Source: Balanoglossus misakiensis (lineage: Eukaryota; Hemichordata). From it: 64,000 bases of DNA. The notes below the pieces were generated by a model that was not told the origin of the DNA, did no database searches, and was given only the letters and a program-made list of their open reading frames with translations. The DNA lies in assembly GCA_040954595.2 (NCBI GenBank), contig CM082583.2, positions 7,688,001 to 7,752,000 on the forward strand, given 5' to 3'. Of the stretch, positions 22,471-36,402 are shown piece after piece (position 1 is the stretch's first letter; each line of letters opens with the position of its first letter). A program made the position numbers and the translations under genes.

Positions 22471-24457
22471 TCTCAGTGTTTTAAGATTAATATATTATTA
22501 ACGGATTTGCTATCAGATATTCTATAAATATTAAATGTATAAGGCTTTTATTGTCTCATGTATCTAAATTGTTTATGTGTAAGAGTGACGTTGTATATTG
22601 GAAGAGCTTCAAAATGGCTGGATTCTTCACATAAAATCTTTTATCGCGGAACGGAAAACTCCTTTACTGGATAAGAGATCTTGCGCATGCTCATAATGAA
22701 ACCCCTGGGGTTCCGCCATCATGCATTGTCTCAAATAATAAAACACGTAATATGAAAGATTAGCATAGCTATATAAACAACACGATGACAGCATAATGCT
22801 TGGGGCCATTTTCAGAACTGACAAGACACCAAGAATATCACCATAGTTGCCCCTTATCCGTTCAGACGCCCAGTGATCCATTTCTCGTCTTAATCCCAAA
22901 AGTAAACCCAAGTGAATTAAAATGGAAGACGACATCGCCATTGGGCGTGTATTTCAAACAGTCAAATCTACAGTAGTATGATCCCGTCTGTACATAGGAT
23001 AATCCGTGTGATTCGTTTGCTATTGTAGTTGTGTCATTGTTAGAAGCAATTTATACGTCAGGCTGATGATAAACTTCGGCAATATTTTCATTGGACATGT
23101 AAACCGATACAATATTTATGGAACTTGTAGATTTGTGATTCAAGAGCTTGTCGTGATTGAATTTCATTGTAAATTACATTAAAGTATGAGGGATTGTACA
23201 TTTGTTAGATCGTTATTGCAAACGTCTTTTCCTCCTTCGAGCTTCATCTTGTCATTATACACATTGGACACACCTTTCTATACGCCTGTCTGTCGGTTCG
23301 GTGGAAATTTTAAAGTTAACTGTTTACATACGATGTGACCGAGTCACTTTTGAAAGACCGCATCGAAGCATCTCGATCTGAAATGCATTTATGCATGCAA
23401 TTGAAATTACTCTTCTATTATGAATGCTATTCTAATCTTCCGCCGTGCCAAAAACCGGCATTTGCGGATATTAGATTGAGGAAAATACGAAACAAGACTA
23501 TCTCAATAAAACGAAATTACGTGGGTGTCAACATTCGAGGAACCTTGTGAAATTGCTGGGCTTCAATAGCAATAAAAAACATCACTCTATCGTTTTTGAA
23601 TTTCAGTGTGATCGCACATCAATTTTTGCTAATGGAAAATGACTATCAATTATAAGATATAACGCTTGAAACGGGACACCATTTTCATTTACCCTGACAA
23701 TTCTAGTTTGCCATATTATCTACATGTACACAGACGAAGGTGCGATGTTTGTGGCTACTCGCCCTAGAACTGCTCATAAAAAAGGTGTGACATATAGCGA
23801 CTCGCGCGGTTAAATAGCATGAAATTCACTGAAGCGTCACCATCGAAGTGCAACAGATATAATCAGTTTCTTTTTAACTTGATTGCAGAAGGTCAGTGAA
23901 GTGTTTTCATCAAAAGGTCTATGATGAAGATACAATAAACGCGAGTTAGTCGTGGATTCATGATGCCGATATTATATGATCGTTGACTGACTTCTCCCAA
24001 TCATATCGTTTCTCTCAATTTGATACAAGTCACGTGTCTTTGTTCTTTTAGCTGCAAGGCACAGTGACGTACGTCGTAAACAAGTTCGTCTTTAATTTCG
24101 AGATGTAATAGATATGAACTGAATGTCCTCGAGTGGTATGAAGGTGCAGAGTTTAATGAAACATTATGGAGTAGCTATGTTAGCTTTAAATTGTACACAA
24201 GACGTGCCGACCACTAGGAAATGGAGGCTGAAATACGTGTGACGACGCGGGACTCTCTGATCAATTACATGTATAGCGCCCTCCATAGCGTGGTCGTCCG
24301 TAACAAGGGACAATTGTCCTTTTATCATAACTTCATTCATTCGCAGGACACGCCACCAAAACCTAATTAGTTAGAAATAAATAGAACCCGTATGATATCT
24401 GAACAGCTGTTCGTGTAAACAGACAGAGAGAAAGATAGACACACACACAGTAATCTG

Positions 24458-24484
24458 ACCTCACGTGACCATATCACGTGAGGT
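24458..24484. promoter_or_regulatory. Inverted repeat carrying two CACGTG E-boxes
   Basis: Perfect 11-bp arms ACCTCACGTGA (24458-24468) and TCACGTGAGGT (24474-24484) are separated by CCATA. Each arm contains TCACGTGA, the palindromic site bound by bHLH-zip factors of the USF/MITF/TFE kind. No gene is recognised within several kb, so a regulatory role is only a possibility. Confidence 0.4.
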
Positions 24485-27400
24485 AAGAAAATGGTGCCAT
24501 AGGCTAGTTCCTGTTTATATTTTCCAAACCATAAGCTGGGCGCCGTGGCATGTCAAAGCCATCTGCACAGACAGTAACTCCATTTTCTCTCTCAAAACAT
24601 TCCTTGCTATCGCCAGCAGGTGCCAACATTGTAGCATCATTTGTTTGTCGCTCGAAATACATGCCCGAACGAGCTATCCCAAGATTTGAGTACGGATATA
24701 GAACTCTGATCTACATAGCCACGCGTCATTTCCTTTGCACACGAGATACCGCAATATGACTGTTTGATATGCGCGTTCGCCTGTTTTATGATAAAATAAA
24801 AAATATGACCTTCACTCCTGCGTTTGATATTGATATATCCGACACTTACATTCAGCCATACCTGAAACGACGTCTACCAGTGTAGCCAAACAAGCACTAA
24901 GCGTACATGTACACACGTCTGAAACCCTCATTTTAAAGTACATTGCTTTGACTTCATACTGTTGGCGATGACTTCTTAATCAGCAGTTCATCTTCGATGC
25001 GGTTCAATGAACCCTTAATAGACAACAATCATCAAACAATGCCCAAGGCCTTCTGTTGCTAGTGCAACACAATAAGGTAGCGAGAGCAGATTTAATCGGT
25101 TCTATCAACCCAGAGCAATAACCACCGTAACGAAAACAGCATCTGCGCGGGAAATCTCAAAGACACGTACTCTTAATATGATATCAGCATTCGCGTTACT
25201 TACCTTACACGAAGGGGGGCATACCTGCAATTGTAGCAGGGAAGGTGCCTTGATATCTGATCTCGTAAATGCAAAGAAGTCCCATGGGAAAATCAGCTCA
25301 GGTCAGCAACACACTTGAGAAAGTTAAGCGGGTGTTACTTCTTATCTCCAGAGTTTTTGCAAAACAAAAGTTACTGTGAGTGCGTTGTTCTTAGTACTAA
25401 GTAAGGTGTAATAATCAAAATTCTGTATTTAAAAGGCCCCAGGTAACTGTGCATTAGATGTAATTCCAGCTAGATATTTGTGCATTGATATCATCAGCCT
25501 TGGCAAACAGGGATATTTTCAGAATATCAAAGTACTATCATCAGTCATACCCCATCCACGATCGAAAAGTCTTCGTCATATACATAATTTTTTACGTGAT
25601 CGGATAACACAGATAATAGGCAGCACACAGACAAACCTTATAACCAACCGAGGCAAGGCAAGGCAAGCTATCTACTCAGTAGCGATGTCAGGTGTCCTGA
25701 ATATCCTTCCCCCTCCTCTCCTCTCACCCCTCTCCTCTATCAGTCAGTCCATCCTTCCATCCATCGTCACAACCGGTAATTGTCGCACTCTGCCACATGT
25801 GTCTTAGACATAAATCCGTTTCCTACATGAGCTGAGATACATAGACACGAAAGTCTTCAAGGTCGCATGCTCAAGCATAGTGAGTAAAATGTTAGATGAA
25901 TCTGTTGGATGAATTCACCGTAATTGGGTGTCTTCATAAAAGACCAGTTTGAACTTTCCGCGTTTCCGTCATCGTTATTCGCCCTAATAATATGATACGA
26001 AATCGTTAGTTACCAAGTGCACCAATTTCTTTTTTTCCCTTCTTTCACTGTAAACGCGATTGCAAGTCTTTTCCATTCTCGGCGCATTTCTCATTATCTC
26101 TCTTGCTATGAAGGTTAGAGTGCTTAATAGGAAACGCATGGGAACGTTTAGCTTCATAACATCAGCGACCAATTAGCCACCACCGTTAACTTGCAATATC
26201 TACGAAGTCTATACATCAGCTCTGCATGCAATGCATGCTAAAATGGCTATATATTCAAAAGTGATTCTTTTCATTTTGACAAAATGTAATAACATGTATT
26301 GTTGGAAATAATCAAAAGGAGAGACGGTATTTAACACTGAAAGCTTCAATTCCGTCTGCGCACATTCGTAGTAATTCATTATCACATTCGTCTTTATTTT
26401 CATTTCACAGTTAAAAGACCGAGAAAATTAAATTTACAATGCCAGAAATAATTAACTCTATCTTGGTATTTACTATGTGTGTGTGTGGTGAAGTGGTCTG
26501 TCAGGATGGAAATTGCAATAGTACTATAGCAGAGTGGCTTTAAGAAACGTGCCCTATATATAACATGATTTATTTTGGGATCGTTTTCTTTGTTGACCTT
26601 ATGGTTGGAATTGCATAATTCCTGACAGGGCTGACGTTCGGCGATAAAATCTCACCAATTGATATTCCATAACACTATACTAATATAATTTAGTTCAACG
26701 AATGAAAAAAATAATCGACTTACAATAGCAAATTTTATTAACTGACTGTAACACACTTCCACCTTTAAGAAAACTTACAATATTCATTTTATAAAAAAAG
26801 CCGATGTCTTGACCTTTAGTCGCCGAAGAGAAATGAAAAGGCAACCACGTTGGTTTTTATAGAAGGCCCTGGGGTATCAATCTGATTGTAAATTGAGGTG
26901 CGACCAAGTACCTACATGCATTGAAGGGACGATTTATGTCTGACCTTCGTCTTGACATGCGCACTGTGAAAATCTGTCAGCAACCGTTCTGCTTGTAGGA
27001 GAGGTTCCGTACGCCCTTGGGATCCAAACTACGTATCGTTTATGAGAGGTCGCGGGGTTACCCTTTCACGATGATTGAATTTCAGGACTTGTCAGGCACC
27101 TTGCGTGCGAATTTGATGTCTTTCCATAAATGCGTTGTATTTCTGACGGTTGTTACGAAACAAGAATGACAAAATCCGACGAGAAATGTTCAGCGAAAAG
27201 CTACATCGGTTTGATTAAATCCCACACGAGCAGTCTTAATAGTCGTGAAGGGACGCTGTATACATGGAGCCTGATTCTCTTCGTAACCAGTTTGAAAAGG
27301 GACACGTACAGGCAAACAAAAATGACGAACGTATGAAATAAGACCGTTACCCCCGAAATCAAAATAATGGCTTCAAACCGCGTCACGAGACCGAGAAAAC

Positions 27401-28918
27401 ACTGCTTCGCTGTAGAAACGTCTTATATAGTGACACAAACAACGCTGTCCTGAGTAAGCCTTCTATGTTCTAGGCAATGCAATAGTATATCCGCCATGGC
27501 CTCGGCTATTTATAGATAATATAGAAGCAGTAAACCACCCAAGAGACGATCGTTACAGAACTTTGGAAATCACGGGCGGATTAACCTACAAATGTCAACG
27601 TATGCGTGATGTCAGAAAATAGGCTTATCTTGTATCTGCGCGCACATGACGTTATTTGAACAGTTTGAACGCAGAGAGTCAAGGATAGAGTAAAAGGCCA
27701 CAGACATTTGAAGATCAAAGGTAGTGATTTCTACATGCATGATAATCTTTATTATAGCAACGTTAATCTAACGATTATTTGAAATCAAAATCTTCAAAGA
27801 ATCTTTGATTACTATGTTCCTTGTGAATATAATTCTGAACAAAGTACATGTTCTGTGTACGCCTTGCCTCAAGCAATATCTAGTGATTACAATAAGTATG
27901 ACATTATATGGAAATTCAAATAATAACATACACGGTCAAAAAGTACTTTTGTCAGCAAAAATGAAATTCCACGGTCTTCGCTATATACCTCAAACCGTCA
28001 AGCGCACGGTTACTACGGCGACGGGCATTGTACTCGCACAGTGTGGAGTGGGTGTATAGGCAGGTAGGCGCGTTGCCATCAATGCTTCTTATGCCCACAC
28101 ATCGTCCGCGACAGTTTTTCCCCCAGGCTGGCCAGCTTAAGGTTTGAAAGACTAATCTGCAGAATCATAGTCCTACAGCTCCTGGTGCATAGCCCTCCTG
28201 CTAATATCACGACTCCCCTGCTGTGTCTCCCATGACCGTTTTTTTTTGTTTCCAAGACTTTGACTTGCAACTCGTATAATATAGGGCTATAGTTCTCGTG
28301 TGGCAGTAGTTCGTCATCAGGCAGCCGATACACCTTGAGGAATAGGGGAATTCTCGATCTACACAAAAAATCGATGTGTATTTTCACAACCGATAGCTTT
28401 ACCATTTCTTTTGCTTTGTACATGTAATATTTTCAAGATCATGAGAAATATATATATACACACACATCACTGTGAGAATCACAGACTTCATCTTTTGCAC
28501 TTTGCGCCAGGGTTCAAGCGTTGCCTGTGTATGCTATTGATTTGACCCAGACAGACAATGCACATTTTTCAATAACAAATCAATCATGCAAATAGTCGAA
28601 TGATTGGCGTCTTGATGTCTGCACGGAGCTAATTTTAAGTGCTCATGTTGTAACGGATCAATGGAGGGAATGTGGATATAATCAATCAATCATACAATAT
28701 AATTGTACTGCTATAGTTTAGTTAACATTCATTTGGCGAAACATGAATTGGCATGAATCAGAGTCAATTTCGTTAAACGAAGGCGAGTGATTACTTGGAC
28801 TGTTTTCTGTCTGAAGTACATTGGAAATTGGTAATTGTCTTTCTTTAAATCAGGAGTTCTGAAAAACAAAGATCGCATATGACAAATATTACTCGCAACA
28901 TAAAACAAAACAAGCAAT

Positions 28919-29304
28919 GTCAACACCAACACCTGGTGCATAACACGACCAATCACGAAGTACACACTGCTCTCTTGTCAACCAATGAACGACGAGATCG
29001 TTAAAACCTGGTATGGAGATTTCCATTGTTTGAGAGAGCCATGCATAAATGCATATAGCGTCTACTACAGGTGTTTTCTCGCGTGTGTGTGGCCACGTCA
29101 TACGTGTCACCATTTTCACGGCGAAAGCGTGTCGGATTACGACGGCGTGTGTATGACCCAAATGACGCGACCAAACCCCAGGAAAATGACTCGTCGTTTC
29201 AGGATTTAGGAGACCTTCTCGGAGAAAATTTACAGGAATTTGTGTGGAAAGAAGCCGGAATCCCTTCAAGTTTGCCGAAGCCCTATCCGCCAAGGAACAA
29301 GCAA
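28919..29304 (+). repeat. Segment B: diverged duplicate of segment A (5716-6128)
   Basis: It carries the same ordered blocks as segment A: GTCAACA...CACCTGGT, two CCAAT boxes about 35 bases apart, TGTCACCATTTTCACGG at about 29105, and the end block from 29209. Here the + frame across the end block is open well upstream (PNDATKPQENDSSFQDLGDLLGE), and TCGTCGTTTCAG at 29191-29202 looks like a splice acceptor. At the right end AACAAGCAA is followed by GTACATGTAAGT, where A has a clean GTGAGC donor. The frame offset between the two conserved coding-like blocks matches that in A. No family is recognised. It may be the paralogous first exon of an unknown gene or an old repeat. A related open frame on the - strand (RHAFAVKMVTRM) is conserved too, but its changes fall on first codon positions, so the + strand is preferred. 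Confidence 0.5.
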
Positions 29305-29309
29305 GTACA

Positions 29310-32300
29310 TGTAAGTAGGGCCTAGGCCCCCGCTCGTTAATGTTACTGATAACATGGCGTGATTACAGCGTGAGACCCCCAGAACTAGATAGCATCTCTA
29401 CACATTCACGGCACACGTAAAAAAACTATGAAAAACGTCAATCGTTACACTATCTTGTTGTGGTGTTCTGGGGAATATTAAATTGTAACCGTGCCTTGTT
29501 ATAAGTGTAATTTCACGCGTGTCTGTGCTTGTGCAAGGCAATAGCTCGACAAAGCCCAGCACGTGGTAAATTTTGCATAGTGGATGCTTGTTGTCTGATC
29601 GATTCATCAGACGGCGATGGCGGTGACACTCAGTGTTTTTTTCTGGCCTTTAAAGAGGAAGCGTGATGTTTCGAAAAAAGAGAGCTTTAATGGGAGTTCA
29701 AGAACAGTTTGTGATTGCTTTGCTGCCGTACACGTCAATATCACTCGCTGCTTTTGTTCGCATTGTCTGTGGCATACACTGTATCCGCGCATGGTTTCGG
29801 ATTGGATTGTGACGTCACCCTTGGTCAACGAAACCGCCATGCGTTTTTGGCAGATGTAACAATAATCCATTTGGTATCTATAGAAGGTTTGAGTGGTTAT
29901 TATTCATGGTCGGAGTAGAATTGGGAATGCCACAGAATTTTAAAGCGTTTAATGTTACCCGAAAAGATTTCTTCGCTTTGTACTTTGTCCGAAACGTCAC
30001 TCTGTAACATTCGCTCTCAAAACGAACAACCGTGAGTCTCTTACTGTGGACAGAGCTGTCGGCATTTTTCTCCTGCAGACCGATTCTCGTCCCGAGTCCT
30101 TTGCTGTAATAAATTGTGACACAATTCATTCGCACAAACTTTATATATAGCCTACAAGGAAATTTGGTAGTAGGCAGGAAACAAAACTGCCAGACATACT
30201 TTCGCATTTCTGGTGATAGCTAAATGATAACCAATTTTCTAAGGTAAAATCTCACGCATTGCTAGTATAACGTCGACTCTCTGTTAAACGCGAGTAATAC
30301 CGTAATTGCTCCGTCAAGTCAATGACGTAATATAACAGATCACCCAATTACAGAGTTCAAATAAATGTCGAGACTTCCTTTCAGTTGTCATTTCTATTCT
30401 TTCTCTAAGTGGAAGGTAATCTGATGCAGGATGGATGAAGCTCTTACCCTGCGGATATGCTGTGCTGTAAAGTGAATCCAAATCCCTGATCAGGTATTCA
30501 TCGTGACAGATAGGGATCAGGCTAAACTGTAATTTGCAAAGTTTCACTTTGATGTTGTACTTATAAGTCAATCGCGGGCTACATTCCGAGAATTGTACAC
30601 CAGGTATGTCTCAGGGTCTTTTTTCCGCCATGATGATTTGTCAAGGCGAGTTTGATGTGGTTTCTCAGCTCCAGGTCATTTCTTAATTATATTAGGACGA
30701 AACTGTGTCAAATGTTTGTAGTTTGTTTCCTCCACTAACGGTGATAGTTCCCGGTCGATTATGGACTATATAAAAAATACATTACTGCCAACATGACGGA
30801 AAATGTAATTTACAGTACACAGGTACACTCATCAAACTTATTTTGGAGACATCATAGCTGTAACTGCTTCTTGGCATGTTTAATCCCATTAACAACTGTA
30901 CTTCTTTCAAAGCATGAACACCTGTGCTTATTAATAGAAGGAAATGGATTTCTCGCGGAAGTCCTCTCGTTGCTCGGGGGTTTGTTCCATTGTAATGAAT
31001 CCCAAGATAGATAAACAATCTCTGCAAGGATTTCAAATTTCTCCCTTATATCTATCATGCATATGAAATATGAGCCCTTCTTTCATTAAATTAATTCCGG
31101 AAGGCAGCTGTGCTTTCTGCGCACCTTAAATGCACTCAAAACTCTGTGAAATTCAAGCAGTGGCTGTCTGTTGTAACGCTACGTTTAATTTACGTAGTAA
31201 AATCTGGGGGGGGGGGGGGGGGTAGCGATTTCTACTCAATAAGTATATTCACAAAAATATCTTTGGACAGCAACCATGATATTTTTAGTCTCAAATATTG
31301 CTATTCATATTTTGCTGTAGATGTCAATGAAGAAATGCTCAACTCTGTGAAAGTAGTCAGCACCCCGTATACAACGAATACCTGCAAACAGTGTTACATT
31401 GTATTGGTTCATGTATTGATCTAATGTTCAAGCTCCGGTATTGTGACTCTACATGCAGTTCAACGTACTTTGAAACCATATGATTGTCTGTACTTTGCTG
31501 TAGTTGGAAAGATTCAAACCTTAAACGCAACCGAAAAGAGAATCGCAAAATTATTTATAATATATTGTTTCCGATATTCAGTCATCAGTTTTCTTAGTGG
31601 GTATATGCGTTGTTTTAAATGCCTTGTAAAACAGCATCAATGTTCTTTGGGAGTGAAAGTGTTTGATTATTCCAAGATGATGATAAAATGATTCACCTTC
31701 TACAATCTCGCCGTTCAGTTTGAGAGTTTTCGCCTCGTCTTTGATTCTAAAATAAAAAACTCGTTACTTTGGCTTTTAAGTCTAAATATACATGTAGGTC
31801 TCGTCGCACCAATCCTTGACATGGTCTGTCTGATTTTCAAAATGTTCTTTGTCATTTGAATAATCCCCGAGGGATCATAAGTCTGCATATTTTACCATCT
31901 TTGTCGCTCCACTTGTACTTTGAAGATCGTTAGTGTATAATTTGAACAAAACGGGACAAATTACTAGACCCAGTGGACGTGTTTCGCATACCGTACACTA
32001 CACTGCTGCGGATTGAGATGAACTTATTCCGATCTATGGTACTTGCTCGTTCGATCGAGCTGTTATTTCTTTATCACGGAAGCCGGAACCAAAAGTACAT
32101 TATGCATGGGTTTACATTCGCGTTCTTTAGATTTTTCGCCATCGGATCTGGTTTTGTAGTGTTGACAGCCAGTGAAAAGTAGAATATAAATCCTGGCATC
32201 TGCCACCAGAAGGCTTGTTTCAGAATAAGCATGTTACTAAAAAGAGACTTTTTGAAGTGCGGCTGTACCAGATACTTTAAATAGGTCACGTGCCTGTGGG

Positions 32301-35300
32301 CGACGCATGCTCTATAAAAGCGGAACAATGATAACCAACTTACCTACGGCACAACAGGAAAAAAAGTTAGAATAATTTCTAACGGAATAATCATGATTAG
32401 GTCTATTCACATAGTCAATAATTCATTGTACCATTTGCCCTTGATCTAGTGCACATCATGTATAATACAGTACTCTATAATAATCACTGACTTGCGGTTC
32501 TGCAAAGGCTTATCAAATGTAAAGCTAGTCGTTAATTAACGTGAAATTGCTTATTGTCTCTCAAAACAGCCAGGTGACGTCAATGCGGATTTTATTGATT
32601 CATTAAGTGTATGTTTGGTGTTACAAACTTCCGTCCTTCAACCCAGTAACTGGAATCACTCATTACAGATTGTTACATCTACATGTATGTCACTGAGAAA
32701 ATATATCCAAGGAGAATGGAAATTACAATATAATGAACATCCTTGACATTAAGTACATGCCTAAAGTCGACCCATGAGGTTATCATTCAAACATAGTTCG
32801 AACGGACAGCAATCTCACTCGGGAAACTTAATATAAATTTCGAACGGAGAGAATACCACTCAATTTAAGTGATTGGTGCAGCTTTAAACGGCGCTTTTCA
32901 CGACATTTTACACTTGTTTGCGTTCTTTAACGAGTCTTCTGCTTCGTGGAGCAATTTTACCCGAGATGGGAAATCTTGATTGTACTTGGTCATCATCCCG
33001 ACAGCTCTCAATTTTATAAATTATTCACTCCGGGCAAAATCGCTTAAATTTGGCTCTTATATACTTCGTGTCCTCGAAGAAGCCTCAAACTGCTGAACTC
33101 CCACGGAGATACATGTAGCTCACCCAATCGGTATTGTGCAAGTCATTATGCTGATATTTATCCACACAATTTCACGTGGCTGAAAACGCCCTGGGACAGT
33201 GTAGATATGCCACATGACGTCCATGAATGGTCCTGAATTGATTTCTCCCCCACAAAATCCCGCCGTGCTCCAGAAATGATAACAATTCACTGAAAAGATA
33301 ACAGTTCGCTCGCGGCCTGCCACGTGGTGAGGCGACAAAGAAAACGTAAATTCTGACGTGTACGTCCGCGACCTTCCGGTTGATTTGACCTTAAACGGAG
33401 TTTCCTCCTTTTTAAATTGACGACGGGGTTCTTCATATTTCTGGTTTCTTTCTTTGCATTATAAAAGGGTGTGAAGGATGGGCCTCACTGGAGCAGTGTA
33501 TGTGATAAACAAAACATCTCCCAATATTCCGAATAAGTGTGAAAACGGGTGATTCCACTACTTGGCTGTATCCGTCCGCGGCTCAAATGGAGGGATGACG
33601 TAACACTCGCTCGAAATATTCGGAGATTATACGCATTTATGTAATTATTCACCATGTATATTTGTCAATTTGCATTGAGTACCTTGAATAATAAGCGGTG
33701 TAGTTCAGTAGACAAATATTCAAATTATATTCTCTGTTGCTTGGACATTTCATCTGTTGTCTCTGTTACGTTGGAAACCCATTTTTTTGGCGTTCACCAA
33801 TTGGTCATTTCCTCTCGCACTTATGTTCATTTCAATGAACAAGCGGCCTTCCCAAATCTAATTAGTACAAACCATTCATTAAAAATGGCTTGCTTCCTTG
33901 GGAACGTCTTTGAGCACGTGTTTCCGACTATAAAATGTGTTTACCAGCCAGCTGTCCTTATATCTGCCATAAACGACGCCATCATTTTGATATTTGATGG
34001 TGCTGTGTACACGATTTACCTTACGTGTTTGTCATGGTAACTGGTAATTGTTTCAATCGTTTCCTTCCAGTGCAAACCTGCACCTGTTAAAAATCACGAA
34101 AACGACAAACTACCGCCGCTTAGATGTTCTAACTTAAATAATGTCATGAGGTTATTTTTATCACCCGTGGTCGACAGTCTTAATGGAATATTCAGCGTCG
34201 TTTAAGTCATTATCATCCTACACTAGCTGTATTGTTTGGTTTAACTTATTGATCACAGTTAGCTGATTATTAATAGATGGAGCAATTTGAGATACATGTA
34301 GAAGAAAGCGTTAAAGCTTCACATCTCAGCGGTTGAATTATTTCCGATGTCACTTAGCTGTATCATCAATTAATCAGAGTGAGAAAAATCCTTGCTGGAT
34401 GAAACAATATCCTTTTGGGAAAAGAGAGAGCTAGAGTGTCGGAAACATCGACAATATATGTAAAGTGTTATTGAAATAAACCTTCAAAGATAAAACTCGT
34501 ATTATAATCGGTAATTTCCTTTAGAACATTTTCAATCTGGTTTCCACTTCTGACCTTGTTGAGCATGCGCATAGTCATGCAAATCACAAAAGTAAAAGTA
34601 GTCAACTAACAGTGAGATATACTAGTACTTAACACTTCGAGTTTGACCAATCGAAAATCCCTTTGTAAGTGGAAGGGGGCGGGGAAGATTAGCATGAAAT
34701 TTGAATGGAACTATGCAAACAAAGACGTGCTAAGATGTGCTAAGAATTACATACAGCTGTCACATGAAATATGCAAATTAGTGTTTTGTTATATGCTATT
34801 CATCGCGGGCATGACTATCACTCTATATTGGAGCAGCAACCAAAGTCACGTTTTAAAAACTATTTGTCAAATTACCAAGCTACATGTAGCTTCATGTCAA
34901 GCAATTTAATAATAATAATAATGAGATGACGTCTGCAACACCTGCACCCATGCAGTGACAGAGATAAAATTAACAAGTCAACCTCCCAGGAAACTGCGCA
35001 TTTTCAAGAGGCAAGCAATAATCTACGAGATATAGCAATGGGTAACGATCATTCCACAGAGGCGCGTGCCATTTTTGAAGCGGAAGTAAACTTGTGGCTC
35101 AGACAGGTGTGACTTCGCTGTGATGTTTTGCATAGCGTAGAAATTGCTACTGGTGGCCATGGATAGGTTGGTAGACGAATGCTTGCACTAATACGTGTAG
35201 GCCTACGGGGTCAATCAACGAAGGAAAAATCGTTCTCAAACCTATAGGCCTTGGGAAAGTTGGAAATATCATGTTTGTTCCAAATTTTAAAAAAAAATCT

Positions 35301-36000
35301 ATAAAATTCCGTATATTCACCTCAATTAGAGCAAACTCACGTCATCCCTGGAACATCTGTATGAATATTATTGTTATCTGATCTTCTCTTCTGGGGTAAT
35401 TAAGAAAACCCTAGCGATTTGCTTGCAAAATATAAATGTTATATGATAAGGAAGTTTTTAAGGAGATGATTGGCTAAATGATACATAAAATTGGAATCTT
35501 CATCACACTGCGAACACACCTGAGCTACAATGTTCGTCATCCATAGGGACTTGTACATCAGGAAGTTTCCAATTAAAGAAAAAGGGAGGCGAACGATGGA
35601 CTTCTGCTAGTACTAGGGATACACCATCTGTTTCAAAAGTGTCATGTAACGATGCACTTAGCACTAGCATTAGATACACGAAGGTTTGGAAAATAGCTAT
35701 GTAATATTAATATGCGTCGTGTCCAGTCATAAATTTTCATAAAAAATATTACATTAGGCGGGATGATGATGTTGTAAGAATTTAAGGGCTGTATGTAATG
35801 TTTCTATTTTTAGGTTTCATTGCACTGGCCTAATGGGTTCCCTTCCTGTTATGAAAACGTGTCTATCAGTTGAACATTTTCAAACGATGTACATTAGAAC
35901 CACATGTTATTACCAGCAGGTATTGATATAAAGTCTTTAAATATGTTGTTATATTTTGCCGTATGTTCCAAATCAATTTTGGCTAATAATGACAATTATA
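29310..36000. other. Intergenic stretch, no supported gene
   Basis: No coding exon could be supported. A G17 run occupies 31206-31222, an (AAT)n run lies near 34906-34922, and TACATGTA octamers are frequent (about 29306, 31789, 32680, 33109, 34295, 34880). The open frame 33654-34040 lacks motifs. Confidence 0.5.
31206..31222 (+). repeat. G17 homopolymer
   Basis: Longest G run of the window. The number of bases may be unreliable in the assembly. Confidence 0.85.
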
Positions 36001-36072
36001 GGTATAATATTTGCAGCATACAATGAGGGTGTCGTCAAACACGGCGGCATTAGCCGATAGTGCGCGGCGCTA

Positions 36073-36402
36073 ATGACTGAAAACGTTTACTTCGCCATGT
36101 TTTTTATGACAATATTATTTTACTCGTACACCTTTGTCGCAGCTTTTCATGCGTGTTCACAAAATCGTCCGCCGATTTCTGGCGCCATCGCCAGTGCGAT
36201 CTCGGTCGGTCGGCCATCTATAGTGCAGTCACCTACAGCCTCACGACAAGTACGTTGGCGATATGCCAGTACCTGGGCCATTCCATTTGGTAGAGGTGTT
36301 GCGAATAGGCTAAAAAGCTTAAGTGTGAGGGAACCATCTCGTTTCAAAACAGTCTACAAAGTCAACCTTTGTTGGATATTTTATTTCGTCTATATCACTT
36401 AA
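36073..36402 (+). CDS. Possible small secreted protein, unrecognised (low confidence)
   Basis: A 109-aa frame from an ATG. It opens with a convincing signal-peptide-like segment (MTENVYFAMFFMTILFYSY, cleavage perhaps after VAA near 24), then a Ser/Ala-rich part, then an Arg-rich stretch with YASTWAIPFGRG. A TATAAT lies at 36003-36008 and an AATAAA at 36553-36558. The motif IPFGR would fit an amidated peptide (IPF-amide) released at Arg, as in neuropeptide precursors. The C-terminus is oddly hydrophobic (VNLCWIFYFVYIT), which argues against a simple prohormone. No family is recognised, and a frame of this length can occur by chance in 64 kb. Confidence 0.2.
   Translation: MTENVYFAMFFMTILFYSYTFVAAFHACSQNRPPISGAIASAISVGRPSIVQSPTASRQVRWRYASTWAIPFGRGVANRLKSLSVREPSRFKTVYKVNLCWIFYFVYIT

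Larger units (their letters stand above)
17560..28910. other. Long intergenic stretch, no supported gene
   Basis: AT-rich, gene-free DNA beyond the likely 3' UTR of GPCR A (ATTAAA at 18060, AATAAA at 18912). It contains a G13 run at 21971-21983, a compact hairpin at 22432-22470, an inverted repeat holding two CACGTG boxes at 24458-24484, short (AC)n and (GT)n runs near 24437 and 26479, and several TACATGTA octamers. Open frames (for example 18065-18442 and 28079-28423) show no motifs and are best treated as chance. Confidence 0.55.

Noticed and set aside
28079-28423. 114-codon frame on the - strand starting with ATG
   Set aside because: No domain, signal peptide or splice support; single unmatched frame of a length expected by chance.
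28889-29293. 134-codon frame on the - strand across segment B, with a matching frame in segment A
   Set aside because: Between the copies the changes fall on first codon positions in this frame but third positions on the + strand, so it is more likely the shadow of a + strand coding block.
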